From: Elusimicrobiota bacterium
GTDB taxonomy: Bacteria; Elusimicrobiota; UBA8919
Direction of reading: 5' to 3'
Assembly (NCBI GenBank): GCA_040757695.1
Contig: JBFLWK010000003.1
Span: 1-57,530 of the forward strand
DNA: 57,530 nt
Shown: in pieces, positions 1-13,600 of the stretch
How positions within the stretch are numbered: the stretch's first letter is position 1
Layout: each line of letters starts with the position of its first letter
The notes under the pieces: generated by a model
Told to the model about the DNA's origin: nothing
Databases searched by the model: none
The model's input: only the letters and a program-made list of their open reading frames with translations
Made by a program: the position numbers and the translations under genes

Positions 1-1332
1 TTTTTCGTCAAGTTTCTGTTTGGCTAATTCTATTTTCCTTTTTGCTTCTTCGTGATTCGGGTCAAGTTTTAGTACCTCTTGCCAGCCGGCAATTGCAAGT
101 TCATATTCACCTTTCTGGAAATGCTTGAATGCGGATTCATAATGCAGTTTCATTAGCGCTTGTCGTCGTTCCGGCGTTAATTCCGGTACTTCTACCGGTG
201 TTTCTTCAACAGCAGTTGGTTGTGGAGCGGGTGGTGGTGGCGGTGGTAGAATTTCAGCCGGTTTTTCTTCTGCAGGTTTTTCTCTTTTTCCCCTTTCCCT
301 TTTCACTTTAACCTGCTTTTCTGCCGGTTCCCCCCCTTGTCTGAATGTTAACGATAGTCGATGACTGCCTGAAGTATCCGCAAGTTGTAAAGGCCACAAA
401 AACGCATAATCCAGTTGGATACCGATATTTAGTATTACTTTATTGAAGGAGAACCCAGCGGTAATTTCACGGTCGCTTCCACCCAACCGTGCTGAATATG
501 TATGTTTACTAAACCATGTTTCTAACCCACCGGCAATTTTCATATCGGCAACATTATTTTCCGGTTTTCTGTATGAGAAATCTACTGTAGGTATAATATC
601 TTCAACAAATTTCCATTTCTCAATTTTGTAAGCGAGCCCTGCACGGTATTCTTGTGGTACAAAATCTTTATGATACAAGCCGACATCTGCTTTCACAAGA
701 TTTTTTACTGCTAACCCGATAGCGAGCCGTTCTGAAAAAGGCAACAGCAGAATCCCGATATCAGTCGTGAATGCACCTGCTGATGCCCCGTTTGCAAACA
801 CGGGGTCATTCAGCGATTTTGTTCGTTCATCTAACATATATTTATGTAGCAGATATTTTATTGAGACCCCGCCAAGTATTGGGAAAGGTGGCTCTTTATC
901 CCAGAAAAATGGCGCAGTATCGTTCGCATATCCAAGCGCAAAGGTATCCTCGCGATAAAGTGCCGAAAGATAAGTATCGTTGATATTCAGCCCGAACGAA
1001 CCGCTATTATCAGTTGGATAAACAAAACCTGTATGCATCTGCCCGAGATTGATATTATCAAGCCCTAAAAATAATTTGTTATACATAAATGTACCTTCAA
1101 GCGATTGGACATGTGCAATACCTGCAGGATTGAACGACATACCGCTTGCATCGTCAGCGACTGCAGTGAATGCGTTTGCGATACCGCCTGCACGGGCACC
1201 CCAGCCGGAATCTTTAAATGCAGGGTGTAGGGGGTAGGGGGTAGGGAGTAGCAAAATCAAAAACAATAAAGGCAGGGTGTAGGGTGTAGGGAGTAGGGTG
1301 TAGTAAAATAATAATCTAATAAATTTGTTCAT
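1..1332 (-). CDS. PorV/UPF0164-like outer-membrane barrel with TPR tail (3' end outside window)
   Basis: 444 codons are open from ATG at 1332 to the window edge with no stop, so the C-terminus is missing. After a hydrophobic leader the mature protein starts near AFKDSGWGARAGG and continues with NPAGI, the start typical of PorV/UPF0164 barrels. Roughly residues 45-340 are short amphipathic strands rich in Gly/Tyr/Phe. A Lys/Glu/Pro-rich linker with a run of prolines follows (about 345-375), then one TPR-like helix pair with the motif FQKGEYELAIAGWQEVLKLD. By analogy with PorV it should sit in the outer membrane and receive proteins carrying a type IX-like C-terminal domain; its upstream neighbour, the giant secreted protein, has one. 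The leader peptide is encoded by tandem heptamers, which is odd. A close relative of the barrel lies at the other window edge. Family assignment is good; the shuttle role is inferred. Confidence 0.8.
   Translation of the reverse strand, partial: MNKFIRLLFYYTLLPTPYTLPLLFLILLLPTPYPLHPAFKDSGWGARAGGIANAFTAVADDASGMSFNPAGIAHVQSLEGTFMYNKLFLGLDNINLGQMHTGFVYPTDNSGSFGLNINDTYLSALYREDTFALGYANDTAPFFWDKEPPFPILGGVSIKYLLHKYMLDERTKSLNDPVFANGASAGAFTTDIGILLLPFSERLAIGLAVKNLVKADVGLYHKDFVPQEYRAGLAYKIEKWKFVEDIIPTVDFSYRKPENNVADMKIAGGLETWFSKHTYSARLGGSDREITAGFSFNKVILNIGIQLDYAFLWPLQLADTSGSHRLSLTFRQGGEPAEKQVKVKRERGKREKPAEEKPAEILPPPPPPAPQPTAVEETPVEVPELTPERRQALMKLHYESAFKHFQKGEYELAIAGWQEVLKLDPNHEEAKRKIELAKQKLDEK
1222..1303. 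repeat. Tandem heptamer repeat (GGGTGTA type) inside the PorV leader
   Basis: Two blocks (1222-1251 and 1273-1303) of GGGTGTA/GGGGGTA/GGGAGTA units encode, on the minus strand, the Leu/Pro/Tyr-rich signal peptide of the barrel gene (YTLLPTPYTLPLL then LLLPTPYPLHP). A change of one unit would shift the reading frame. Confidence 0.9.
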
Positions 1333-1611
1333 ATATTTTTTCTCTTTTTGATTGAAATAATTAGTGAGTTTAACATTTTTGAAATTTCTTGACAACTACT
1401 ATACAAAAAATTGTAAATACTCACCTGCATGTTGTCTTCTATAACCTTCTGCTATATTAGATGGTATAGAAACCGCTGCTCTTCGTAGTTGCGAACTAAT
1501 CCCATAGATTTCTGATTTTGGAAAATTCATTGTTATTTTATACACTGACACCGTTAATTTATATGCCTTCTGCCAAACTATTAAATCCTGATAACTTTTT
1601 AACTGCTCCAT
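1329..1611 (-). pseudogene. Broken four-helix-bundle (23S rRNA intervening-sequence type) gene
   Basis: The first 70 codons (1611 down to a stop at 1399) match the N-terminal half of the S23/four-helix-bundle family: YQDLIVWQKAYKL, then SSQLRRAAVSIPSNIAEGY. Family members are usually about 115-125 residues. Past the stop, another frame gives QEISKMLNSLIISIKK, the usual C-terminal helix of the same family, ending in a TGA that overlaps the ATG of the downstream barrel gene. The gene has therefore lost roughly 30 internal codons and its frame. Tandem GGTGTAG-type heptamers flank it on both sides (1615-1643 and, inside the next gene, 1222-1303). It sits between the giant secreted protein and its barrel partner, so it is probably an insertion that has decayed. 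Confidence 0.7.
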
Positions 1612-1614
1612 TTT

Positions 1615-1643
1615 CTACACCCTACACCCTACACCCTACACCC
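1615..1643. repeat. Tandem heptamer repeat CTACACC, four units
   Basis: Four units of CTACACC lie between the stop of the giant gene and the start of the four-helix-bundle remnant. It is the same unit family as the repeat inside the barrel leader. Confidence 0.9.
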
Positions 1644-1650
1644 TTTTGTT

Positions 1651-4600
1651 TTATTTCGCTACCACTACTGCACCTGTATTCACCTTGCCGGTTACCGTTT
1701 CTACACGGTAGATATAGATGCCACTTTCTACCGGATTACCATCGTCATCTCTACCATTCCAAGATGCTACATCGTTTAGTGTTCTTATTTTCTTGCCGGT
1801 AATATCGTAAAGTTCTATCTTTTTGATTTCTGTCTGGGCTTGGAAATTGAGCGTCTCAGTTCCTACAGGACCTATATTATCAGGTGTTAAGAATTTTTCT
1901 TTTGCCTCAGGTTTCTCAGGCAAGATACCCACTGGGAACAGTGCATAATATGTGAAATGATTGATTGCTGCAGTGATTGTATTATTTGTAGTATTGACCT
2001 TTCCGCCAACATACCGCCATTCTAACCCATCGTAGTAATAGAGTCGCAAATTAGATTCCTGAAGCCCTGTAGATGTGCCATCTATTTTTTCAACAATACC
2101 GTTATTATCAACATCAAAATACAACAGTGACAGCATTGCTGGTTTCTTGAATACAACGGATGGTGTGAACTCAAACACGCAGACCGGCTTACCACCTGCG
2201 GCACGCCACGATGCTGCGATTTCTATTTCTTTTTTAGCCCACGGAACAATTATCTCGTTAGGATTATACTGTTTGATTTTTATTTCCGTTTTATTACCAT
2301 CAGTGAACTGGACAGAAACCGCACCATCTAATCCATTCCCATCTGGCACAGTAATACCGCCTGTTGCAGTTGGCGTAGTTTCATACTCGGTGTTTACATC
2401 AACATTGTATGCGGTTGTTGACGAAATAGTAGTCGGTGTGTTGTACTGCAAGAATGTAGTATCGCCACCGCTACCCGCAATCACGCCATTACCTGCGACA
2501 TCTTTTACTTCTATATAGTACTCAATTGCAGTAGTTGTAGTGATTCTTGCGGTTTGGAATGACAGAGTAGATACTGTTTTGGCACCAACAGAATAACTAC
2601 CACTAACGAGTGTTGCCCAGCGCCATGTTGTCTCATCTGCTAATCTGTAGCGGACATTCACAGTTGAGATACCGGTATCGTATTGACTGCCGGTATTATC
2701 CGCGACTGATAGCTGGATTACCAGCACATCACCTAACAGCCGAATAGTTGTTGGGGTTGTTCTTGCGGTGATTGTTGGCGGCGTCATATCAGGCGAGAGT
2801 GCCAGTGTTGACGACCAACTGCTTTCAAGTGCGGTTGGTGTTGTTTTATCGCGTGCTTTCAGCCGATAGTAGTACCACCAGTATGGCTGTGCTGAGATAT
2901 TGGAAGTAAATGATGTTGCGGTAGTAGTAGAGCCAATAGGATTCCAAGCAGGTGAGGCAGTATAGCCGCTGTGAGCCGCATACTGAACCTCGTAATTCAG
3001 AATATCCAACTCTGGATTAGGATTCCATCTTGTTGTAATTGAGGTCGCAGTTCGTGTGAATGGCGACGAAGTCCAAGTAGGCGACGACGGATTCGTATTG
3101 AATGCGACTGCAGACGAAGTTGACGAGACCATAGACAGATTCCCAGTTGAATCCTGTGTTTTTAGTGCAACATAATAGGTTCTATCCGGATAAAGCCCTG
3201 TAATAGCTTGTGTCTCAATACTACCGGGCGATTTAGTAACTTGAAGCCAGCGGGTGCCTTTTTGCGGGTTTGTACTGCTATCCCAGTCAACCGATGGAAT
3301 AGAATCCCACCATGTATTATCAGATACTACTGGATATGTTGCATATTTTACAAGGTATTTTCCTTTATTAACAAGCGAGCCCGTCATACCATCGTCACCG
3401 GGTGCAGTCCATCTGAGATTGATATAGCCCTCTATATTTGAGCCAGATGCTACAAAATCGGTTGTCCTTGCTGGCGGTGCACTATCGTTCTTATATCCTT
3501 TTGTAGGATAACTGTAGACATACCAATCGTTTCTTGAATAGCCGGTATCATCAATATCAGTTGGAGAAGCATCTCTGCCTAATGATTTCGTTGCTGTAGC
3601 AGCAGACCAATCCGCGGCAGCAGCTGCGGTTTTAGTTGCGGGATACCACTGATGGAATGCGACTGCATCCGCCCAGAGACTGTCCCAGTCGGCTTTTTGT
3701 CCTTGTGAATACGCTACGAAATCAACCATATTGCCATCTGCATCTTCTAAATACAGAATACCTTCATATCCTCGTAGGTCATATGAGCCATAGACATCAA
3801 GATAGCCGTTATTATTTGAGTCAATAGTGGTTTCATCAACTGCGGCAGCAGAGGAACTGAAATTGACAACTAAATAACTACCAACTGGCAACCATACATT
3901 CGGGAATGTTTTTAGAACTGCTGGGGAATCACTGCCGGATTCTAACCCGTAAAGTTTCCAGTTCATCAATGTGACACTGGAAGTATAGGCGTTGTATATC
4001 TCTACCCAGTCATTACCATTTCCTACAAGTGGTGCAAGTTCGTTTATTCGGATATACGAGCCAACCCGTGAAGATGCGGCACCGAAGCCAACGTTAGACA
4101 TTATTGCAAGATTCGGCTGTTCATCTTCGGTTTTGAGTGCAAAATAATATGTAGCACCTGGTGTAAGTTTACCAACATATTTAATTTCAGTTTTGTTAGG
4201 TGCTGATGGTGTCCAGGTATTGTTCCAATCTGTTACATTATCAAAACTAATATCGGTTATATTTGTCGGGCTATATTTTAACACATAGCCACTGGCGGTA
4301 TTGGAACGGTTATCATCACCGACAGATGTCCATGTTAGTTTCACACTACCTCTATTTATACCTTGTGAGACAGAAAGCGTTGTGACCTGTGCAGGCGGTA
4401 CTGTATCAGGCACACGATTTTTTTGACCCGGTGTAGGCGAACCCGGTGTCGGTGAGGCTGAAATATGCCATTCTGATTGTGCAGGATTTGTGCCATCAGT
4501 AGAATTATCATCACGGCTGAGTGAACGGTTTCTGGTGATATATTTTACATTAGCACAGTTATTCATAACATCGGTATCGTTACTACCGGTAGCAAGCGGA

Positions 4601-7600
4601 CCTGTCCACTCTACTGCTGTAACTGCAGCATTATACAACGCTCTGAAATCGGTTGACCCTGAAATAGAGCCACTGGTATCAGAATAACAGACTGCATCTA
4701 ATAGAGTGCCTGCAGATGAAACAATCACTATTACATCATCAGAATCAGTGAGTCCTGACTTATCCGTATAGACCTCGTAATAACTTGTCCCTTTTAATAC
4801 CGGCACTGTCATATTTCGTGTGGATTGGTTGAATCTTAATACTAAATAATACTTTCCAGGTAGCGGCCAATCGCCTTCAAATGTCTCAAACGGCGTAGTA
4901 GATGAGTAGTAGGACTCATAAAACTGCAAGCCCTGTAAATTAACTCCACTACTGTTTGGATTATAAATCTCAAGCCAGTCATTGCCGTCGGAAGAATATT
5001 GGGACGGAGCAATTTCGTTGATACGAAGTGTAGAGCCTACACTGCCTGATTTGGCAGTTGCAGATGCTTGGGTTTTATTCACGGTTTTAGTATCTAACTC
5101 GGAGATATTGCCGGACGCATCTTTTGTCCGGATTGCAAAGTAGTAAGTAATACCGGGGTTCAAGTTTAATATTTTAGTTTCTGTAACACCGAGATTGCTT
5201 ACAGACCAGTCCTGATAGTAGGTGACCGCATTACTCCACCATGCATTTGTAGATACAGAACTGGTTACTGGATATGTAGCATATTTCACAATATATCGGG
5301 CACCGCCTGTATTATTTCCGGAAGCACCATCGTTACCCGGCGCAGTCCATTGTAACTGCACAGTACCAGCGATGGTAGTTCCGGTTTGTGCTACTAAGTC
5401 ATTTATTGCAGACGGCGGTATTGTATCCAACCCGTTAGTATTGACTGGTGATGGATACAAGTTTTCTACAAAATCATTATAATTGTTATTTGTATCTATA
5501 CCATCCGGCGAACGCGTTAATGAACTTCCAGAGGCACTTTCTGGTGCTGCAGAACCTCCTTCTGCCAGCGGGTCTGATTCATAACCTTCATAGCCGACAG
5601 TATCCATCACATCACCATTAGAATGTTTCAGCCGAATACCGCAAGTTGCAGAATTATACATTGTAGCAGATACAGAATAAGTAGAGTCAACAGTGACATA
5701 TTGAATTGTATCCTGCTGTCCTAACAAGAAATAGCCGTTTGGCGAGATTGTACCTGATGGGATACTAAGCAGTTCTTTCGGTGCTGACCAGTCCGTATTG
5801 TTTGTTTTTTCTATTCGCCAGCCTGCGAGATTTATAGTTGATGCAGACAGATTATAGAGTTCCAGCCATTCGTTGCCTTCATCAGTGCCTGACGGGTCGT
5901 ATACGAACTCGTTAATTACTACTTTATCCATTTTCGGCTGTGTAGCGGCGATATTAGAGAGCCCGGATGAGTTAGGGGGGGGAGCATCGTCTAACACTTT
6001 CATTGCAAAATAATAATTGATATCCACTGGCAGCCGAACCGTTAGTGTCTGAGTTAACCCAGCGGGCAGTGGCTCCGGGATATCAGTCAGTTTAGTTGCC
6101 GTGTTGAACTGTGTATCATTAACTATTTCCTGCACGGTAGAATATCTGATATCGTATTTGGATGCGATACCGGTATTCCAATCATCGCCTGTAGCAGTCC
6201 ATGTAAGTAACACCTCGCCATGCGAAGACCCTTCTGCTGCAACGAGGTCGTTGATTGTAGATGGTGGTGTTGTATCCGCGCCAATACCGGTTTGAACCGG
6301 CCCGTATTGAACCAACCCGGACTCGTTACCTGATTTGTCCATCACAAGCACTGCGATATAATAATTTGAGCCATCTACAAGTGCTGTACCTTGACAGGTG
6401 GTTAAGACGCAGCCGGTACCTGCTACATTAGTAATCACTTTTTCAGGAATCAGTGTCCCATCCCATTGCAAATCTGCGTCAGTAATTGCTGAGCCGGCTT
6501 TTACAAACACATAATATCTTGAAAAATCGGCTGCAGTAGAACTGCTCCATGAAACATTGATTGCACCACTATTAGAGCCTGCTGCGGATAGCACTGCGAT
6601 ATTTGATGGTGATGTAGTATCCGGTGCTGGATTTTCTGCTGTATTTTCATCAGTAGTAAGTTCATAAATCCGTTTCTGATATTTGATATACTGTCTTGCC
6701 AGTCGGCGGTCGTAAATAATGAACTGGTTTTCATCATTCTCGGTATCTGCACGTGGTGTCCAGTTGAAACTGCCGGAAACGATTATATCTTTATCAATCA
6801 CTATCAATTTAGAATGCATAATTGCACCGGTCGGATTATCATCTTTGCGGACATTCCAACCTGCCAAATCCCAATCACCGTAAGGGCAGCCACTCATACT
6901 GGCTTGACTGCGGTCAAACACACCTTGAACCACCAGCCCGCGGTTTTTAGCACCTGAAATTGCACCTTCTATAGTATCATCAGTAAATGTAAAAATATCA
7001 AAGAAGACAGATTCCTTTGCAGTACCAACTAATGAGGCGAGCCCGTTTGCAGTCTGTGCATCCGGCGAGAACCTGATATCTATCGGCACTGTGCGGTCTG
7101 GCAAATTCACAGTTGTAGATATTGACGAGACCCGTCCTGCATAATTGTAGTATTTTTTATATTCTTTGAAATAGCCCCACCACATCGCTTCAAACTCTTT
7201 TTGATACACTGCCGCAACATTTGTAGAATGGATAATCACGCAATCGTTATCCTGTGGCTGCAGTCCATCAACTGTATAGTTAACAGAGCCGGTTTCTACA
7301 GACCTGCCATCTACAACAATAAACTTATGGTGCATTATTGGGCTATCAATCTGGGCAGAACACCATTTAACATTCTGACTCAACTGGCTTGGCAGGGTCG
7401 GGTTAGACGATAATGTGTATGGGTCTACAATTAACCGGACAACCACACCGAGATTCGCTTTAGTATTTAACGCATTTATAATATCACTATTGATAAACGT
7501 ATAGATACTCACATAGATGTATTCCTGGGCACTATTGATAAGATTCAGGAGTTCGTTTTTCAGCTGACTTGTGCCTGCAATTGTTGCAGGTGTGAAATAT

Positions 7601-10600
7601 GATTTTATATCTTCTGACAATGGCACTGCTGCACCAGGCCAGTTATAGTCCGGCTCTTTGGGGCTTTGAGAACTATGCGGTCTGCGAACTGACTGGCTTG
7701 AGAAGTCAACTGAATTATTATCAGTATCTACAATCGCACCATTCGGGCTACCGGGTTTTCGGTAGAAACTGCCAAGTGCTGGAATATCCGTAACTGAAAA
7801 TGATGAAATCGGTGTGCCTTCATAAAGCTCAGTATCCGAAGAGGCAATCACACCAAAACTAACACGGTCTATCGTGATTTCTGCACTATCTGTTATCTGC
7901 CAGGTAGCGCCGGTATCATTCGCACCTGATGTAAACTCAGCATCAGGCACAATCTTCCACTTGAAATCACTATGTGCAAACAGATAGAACCCATTACTTT
8001 CAATAATTTTGCCAGATGGCACAGTCGCTCTTGTATAATAGCCAGTGCCACTGTTATATTGCAATTTCCAGCCGCTTATATTCATATCCTCATTTGTCGG
8101 ATTATAAAGTTCCACAAACTCATCACTACCGCTATCAGGTCCTTCAAATGCAAACTGGCTAATTACAATATGTTCAGCACCAGTGATAGTCCGGGTAGCA
8201 TCAGAAGTAACATAATCTGTTGCAAGCCCATCCTGATTATACGCCCAGATACGGAACCAGTATGAAGTAGATGGCAGCAGTCCTGTAACATCTGCGGTGT
8301 TAGCCACAAAATTATCGGTATAAGTTATAAATGTAGTAATGCTGACTACAAAATTGTCAGTAGAGCGAGATATACCATACCTTGTGCCTTCTGGATTGTT
8401 ATTGGGTAAAAAAGTAAATGTGATTTCGTTATGTGTGATATTGGTGAAACTGATTGTTGTCGGTGGGTTAGCAAGTGTAGATTTTGTCGCAGTATTAGAC
8501 GCAGAACTCTCACCAACTGCATTGTATGATTTTACATACGCTGAATATGTAGTATTGATTAACAGCCCTGAGGTCTGTGTCCAGGAAGTAATACCAGCAC
8601 CGACTGTGCCTGATAATCCGCCGGTAGAATTATAAATACGGAAACCGGTTTCACCAATAGAGACATCCTGCCACGACCACTGGATACTCGTGGTTGATAA
8701 TGCGACACCGGTAAAGTTCTGCGGTGGTGCCGGCGCAGTAAGCGTTGGTGGGCTTGTGGTAGGTCCTAATAGCGCACTGTTTAATACACTCGGGTCTGTA
8801 TCATAGACACTGATATAGAAATAGTAGGTTGCATTTTCAGATACTGATAACTGGTGCGAAGTACCCGGATATAGCACATTTGTGATTAAGTTCGGGTCAG
8901 CGACCGCACCACCTGTAGTTGTAGAATACAATGCATAATAACTGATATCGCCCGGGTCTGGTGATGGCGGTTCCCATCTTATATCTACTTTAGATATTGA
9001 CGACCGATATATTGTGAAATTGGTAGCGACATCAGGGTTCAAATCCTGCGCATAACCTGTTGCTGCGTTAGAGATTGCAGAGTAATTACTGACTTCATCT
9101 ATCGCCCAGATACGGAAATAATAGGTTGACGCGGGGACAAGTCCTGCGACTACATAATTTACATATGTATTTGGTACAATACCAGAAGTTGAGATATTTA
9201 CTTGTGCATTAGCAGTTGACCATACAACAGGTGTATAACTTGAGTACTGAATCGTATAAGAGCCGTTCAGCACACCATAATAACCATTATCATCATTAGT
9301 AGTTGTCCAGGCTAGTTTTACAGCGCCATCCGTTGTGCCAGGTTGTGCCGCAAGATTAGTAATTGCATCCGGTGAAATATCGTCATTTGCTCTGCCTTTG
9401 GTTGGGTTTAAGAATGTTTTCCAATCGTTTCTACTTGTGCCTGTGACATCGTCACTATCTACGGAATCAATATTTCTGCCAAAAGAAACGCCGTGCGCAC
9501 CACTAGACCAGTTAAACGCATCTGAAACCAAGCCGCCTGCAGGCGACCACTGATGATATTGTACTGCACCAAGATAACCTGCCTCAGTTGCCCAGATACG
9601 GCTCCAGTCAACCGCATCACCACCTGAATATGCAACAAAGTCAACTATCGTACCACCATTATCACGTAACGCAACTACACCTTCAAACCCACGTAAATCA
9701 ACTGATGCGTATACATCCCACCAGCCATTCTCACCTTTATCTGATGTCTCATCGGCAGCAGTAATATTCAAATTAAGCACTAAATACTCGCCAGCACCAA
9801 TGGTGATGTTGGGTATTGTTTCTTTGATTGTAGATTCTCTATAATCACCTGCTTTTATAGCAACAACTGACCAGTTATTTATATTGATTGATTGGTTTGT
9901 AGCGTTATAAAACTCTATCCAGTCCTGCCCGTTTGATTGAAGTGGTGCGACTTCATTTATCCGAATATTTGAGCCAACAATCGCAGATGCAGATGAAGAA
10001 ACCACATTTGAGATTAGAGAACTATTACCTTGCTCATCTTCTGTTTTTATAGCAATATAACAGACCGCACCGGGCAGCAAAGTACCAACCGTATAACTTT
10101 CATTAGTTCCAGGTGAACCAGGCGGCCAAACGATATCATTAGATATATTATCACGAGACGCACTTTCATAATTTGTTGCATTATCCCAGTCATAATCATT
10201 ATTGATTGGGTTTAAAGAATATCTAACCATATAGCCACTTGCTGTATTGGCAGTCCCATCCTCTGCTACCGCGGTCCATTGAAGTTTGATAGTACCGCGG
10301 TTTTCACCAACAGTGCAGACCAGGTTAGTAATCTGTGCAGGCACAACCGTATCAGGAACCCAGTTTTGAGTACCTCTTGTAGGGTCGCCCGGTGTAGGTG
10401 CGGCTGAAACATGCCATTCTGCACTTGAAGGGCTTGTCCCATCAGTTGATTTTTCATCTCTACTAAGTGAATAGTTACGGGCATAGTACCGATAGTTTAC
10501 AGCATCAATATCACCATCAACAACAGCATACCACTGGTTATTATTGGCTATCGCAAAATCATATGCGTCATCGAACTTATCTGAAATATCTTCATTACAA

Positions 10601-13600
10601 TTGCTATAAAATAGTGCATCAATCCAAGTTCCTGAATTGTTTTGTAGTATTATTCCACTACTGCCGGAGGTGCCTGTTCCGGGGCCTGTCAGCCCAGGGC
10701 AATCAGTTGCAATCTCATAACTATTCTCGTTGATTTGAACCGGGTTAGACATATTTCTTGTGCGGTTGAACCTCAACACCAAATATGAACCAACTGGAAA
10801 ATTCCAGTTCCCTTCAAATTTTTCAAACGGTGTACTCGTGCTGTCATAAATCTCGTATATTTTCCAACCATATATATCGGGCGTAGTAGGTCCGGGATTG
10901 TAAAACTCTATCCAATCATCACCGTCAGACGAATACTGTGAAGGTGCAACCTCATTGATAACTATCTGCCCACCAATAGTGCCTGTGGATGCTTTTGCAA
11001 ACGCCTGTGAGTAGGCAGTGGTGCCATTATCTAAATCAGAGACATTGCCCATATCATCAATAGTTCTGATACCAAAATAAAAGGTTACGCCGGGTGATAA
11101 CACAAGTATCTGCTGTTCAGAAACACCCTGATTAGCAACCGAAATTGTAGACGGATACAGTGTCGCTTGAGCCCACCAGACCTCAGAACTGCCTGTTACA
11201 ATATATGTGGAATACCGTAAATCATAATACGCAGGTGAGATATTATTGCCGGTTGTATCATCATCACCGGGCGCAGTCCATCTAACAATTATTTCACCAG
11301 GATTGATACCAGTTAATGCAGACAAATTGGTGATTGCTGATGGTGGTATGTTATCAATCCCACTATATGTTGAATTTCTTGGGCTTCTATCACCAGCAGA
11401 TTTAACTGTAAAGTCGTTAAAATTATTATCAGTATCCTGACTGTTTCCATTTATTGTATCATCCGGTTCTCTAACCAAACAATTTCCTGAACCCGGTGCC
11501 GATACTGCGGCGCCTTCAGGGTCAACAGCACTGCCATATCCTATTTTGTCAATTTCAATACTTAAATTGTCTGTTATTCTTACATGACCTGAACTATCAC
11601 TAAAACCTAACGAAGTAGCGGTTTTGATATCTACTGCAACACCTTCAATTGTATCTGCGGCTGCAATCAAATAATATCTTTTTGAATTTATAGATGTTCC
11701 AGCCGGGATGGTTATTTTATTAGACCAACTCCCACCACCGCCTGTTTGATACTGGACTACCCAGTTGCTTATATCAATACTACTATCAGTCGGGTTAAAC
11801 AGTTCTACGGATTCGCCGGGGGTAGAATTAACTGCCAGCCGACTTATCACTATATGGTCTGCGGGCGTAGTATCAGGCTGGGTCTCTGCAACTGCAAGGT
11901 TAGAGCGACTGGACCAGTTATTCACATCATCACGGACTTTTAGCACAAAATAATACTGTGTGCCGTTGTTTAATCCAGCAACTTCAAAAGTTTGTTTCTG
12001 CCCGCTAAATAATGGTGTCGGGGGAAACGCGACAGCAGTTGCATTGATAAAATCTGATTCAGTCATTATCGGATTAATAGAATACCTGATATTATATGCA
12101 GATGCTAACCCAAACGAGCCATCATCACCTGTACAGGTCCATTCTAATAGTATCGTGCCTAATGTACTGCCGGTATATGCGACAAGGTCTAATATCTGTG
12201 CTGGCGGTGTGATATCGGCTCCACCAGAAGTAACAGGACCGAATACCGAGCCGGATGCAAGTGTGGACTCGTTGCCCCATTTATCAGCCGCGGTAATTGC
12301 AATCCAGTATGAGTTCCCATCTATCAACTGCGCACCACCACAGGTTGTCAGTTGCGTACCTGTTAGTGTAATATTGTTGATTGCTGCTTCCGGTATTATT
12401 TTGCCATCAATCCCGCCACCCTGTCCTTCGTCTACATAGCCATTGCCATCATCATCAGTTGCGTTTGCAAAATAGGTTGTATTACCAAATGGCTCAGTGC
12501 TTGAAATAAACACATAGTATTTTGAGAAGCCACTATCACCTGTTCCACCGGAATATGTATTCCAATTAACAGAGATAGACCCCGGCCCGGACGGTGTCGC
12601 CGAGGAACCGGTAACAGAGAGTGGTGCAGTGACATCAGCAGGTGGATTATTTTCGCCAATACCTAATGTATAAACCCGTTTGAAATACTTTACATACTGG
12701 CGTGCAAGCCGTGCATCATCTATTATAACCATATTTTCATCATTTGAAGAAGATGCATTGTTTGATAAATTAGTAGAACCCGTTACCACTTTTTGCTGGT
12801 CTATAACCATTAGTTTGTTGTGGAGTTGAACTTCGCTACCAGGTCCTGATAGATATCTTATAGTTATCCCTGCGGTATTAAAATCATTATAGAGTGTATC
12901 GGATTGAGTATCATCTATTATTCCCTGTACTGCACGACCGTTGTTAAATGCGGTTTGAACATCATTATCCAAAAGCGTACCTACACTGAAACTGTATACC
13001 GCGAAGAAAATACTTTCTTGCGCATTCTGGACAAGTGAACGCAGTGTTGTATTTACCGGGTTGTTTTGTGGTGAATAATAATTTTGTATGGATGTCCCAG
13101 CGATAGTTAGATTTGTTGTTGGTGAGGTCTGCTTGTATGCGCCGAAATAGCCCCACCACATCTGCTTGAACTCAGCTTCATAATTTTTAGCTAATGTAGT
13201 TGACTGAACTACCATAAAATCATTATTCTGGCTGGTTAATGCACGGTAAGTTGGTGGCTGAACACTATCAAAATTGCCAGAACCAGTCCATACAATGCGG
13301 CCATCAACTACCACGAACTTTGAATGCATAAGATAACTGAACTCGTAAGGTCGCCATTTCACTTTGGAACCTGCAAAATTGGTTTGCGCAAATGATATAG
13401 CAGCATTACCGGCAACCACTCGGACAGTAATGCCGGCAGCTGCCCTGTTTTTCAGTGCGGTTGCTATCTCGGTATCATCCTGCTGATAAATCGCTACATA
13501 GATATAACTCTGTGCAGAATTGATTAAGTTTAAGAGCGATTGTTTTGCCTCACTATTGGTAGGTCCGATGGCTGTATATGTTGGAGTATTGAAATATGAT

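Noticed and set aside
1329-1611. Diversity-generating retroelement accessory gene (Avd is also a four-helix bundle)
   Set aside because: No reverse transcriptase or template/variable repeats are seen in the window, and the gene is broken.
1222-1643. CRISPR array from the regular GGTGTAG repeats
   Set aside because: Units are 7 bp with no spacers and no cas genes are nearby.
6501-6752. Small ORFs on both strands overlapping the giant gene (many of 60-160 codons)
   Set aside because: They are shadows of the long frame, with low-complexity composition and no recognisable family.
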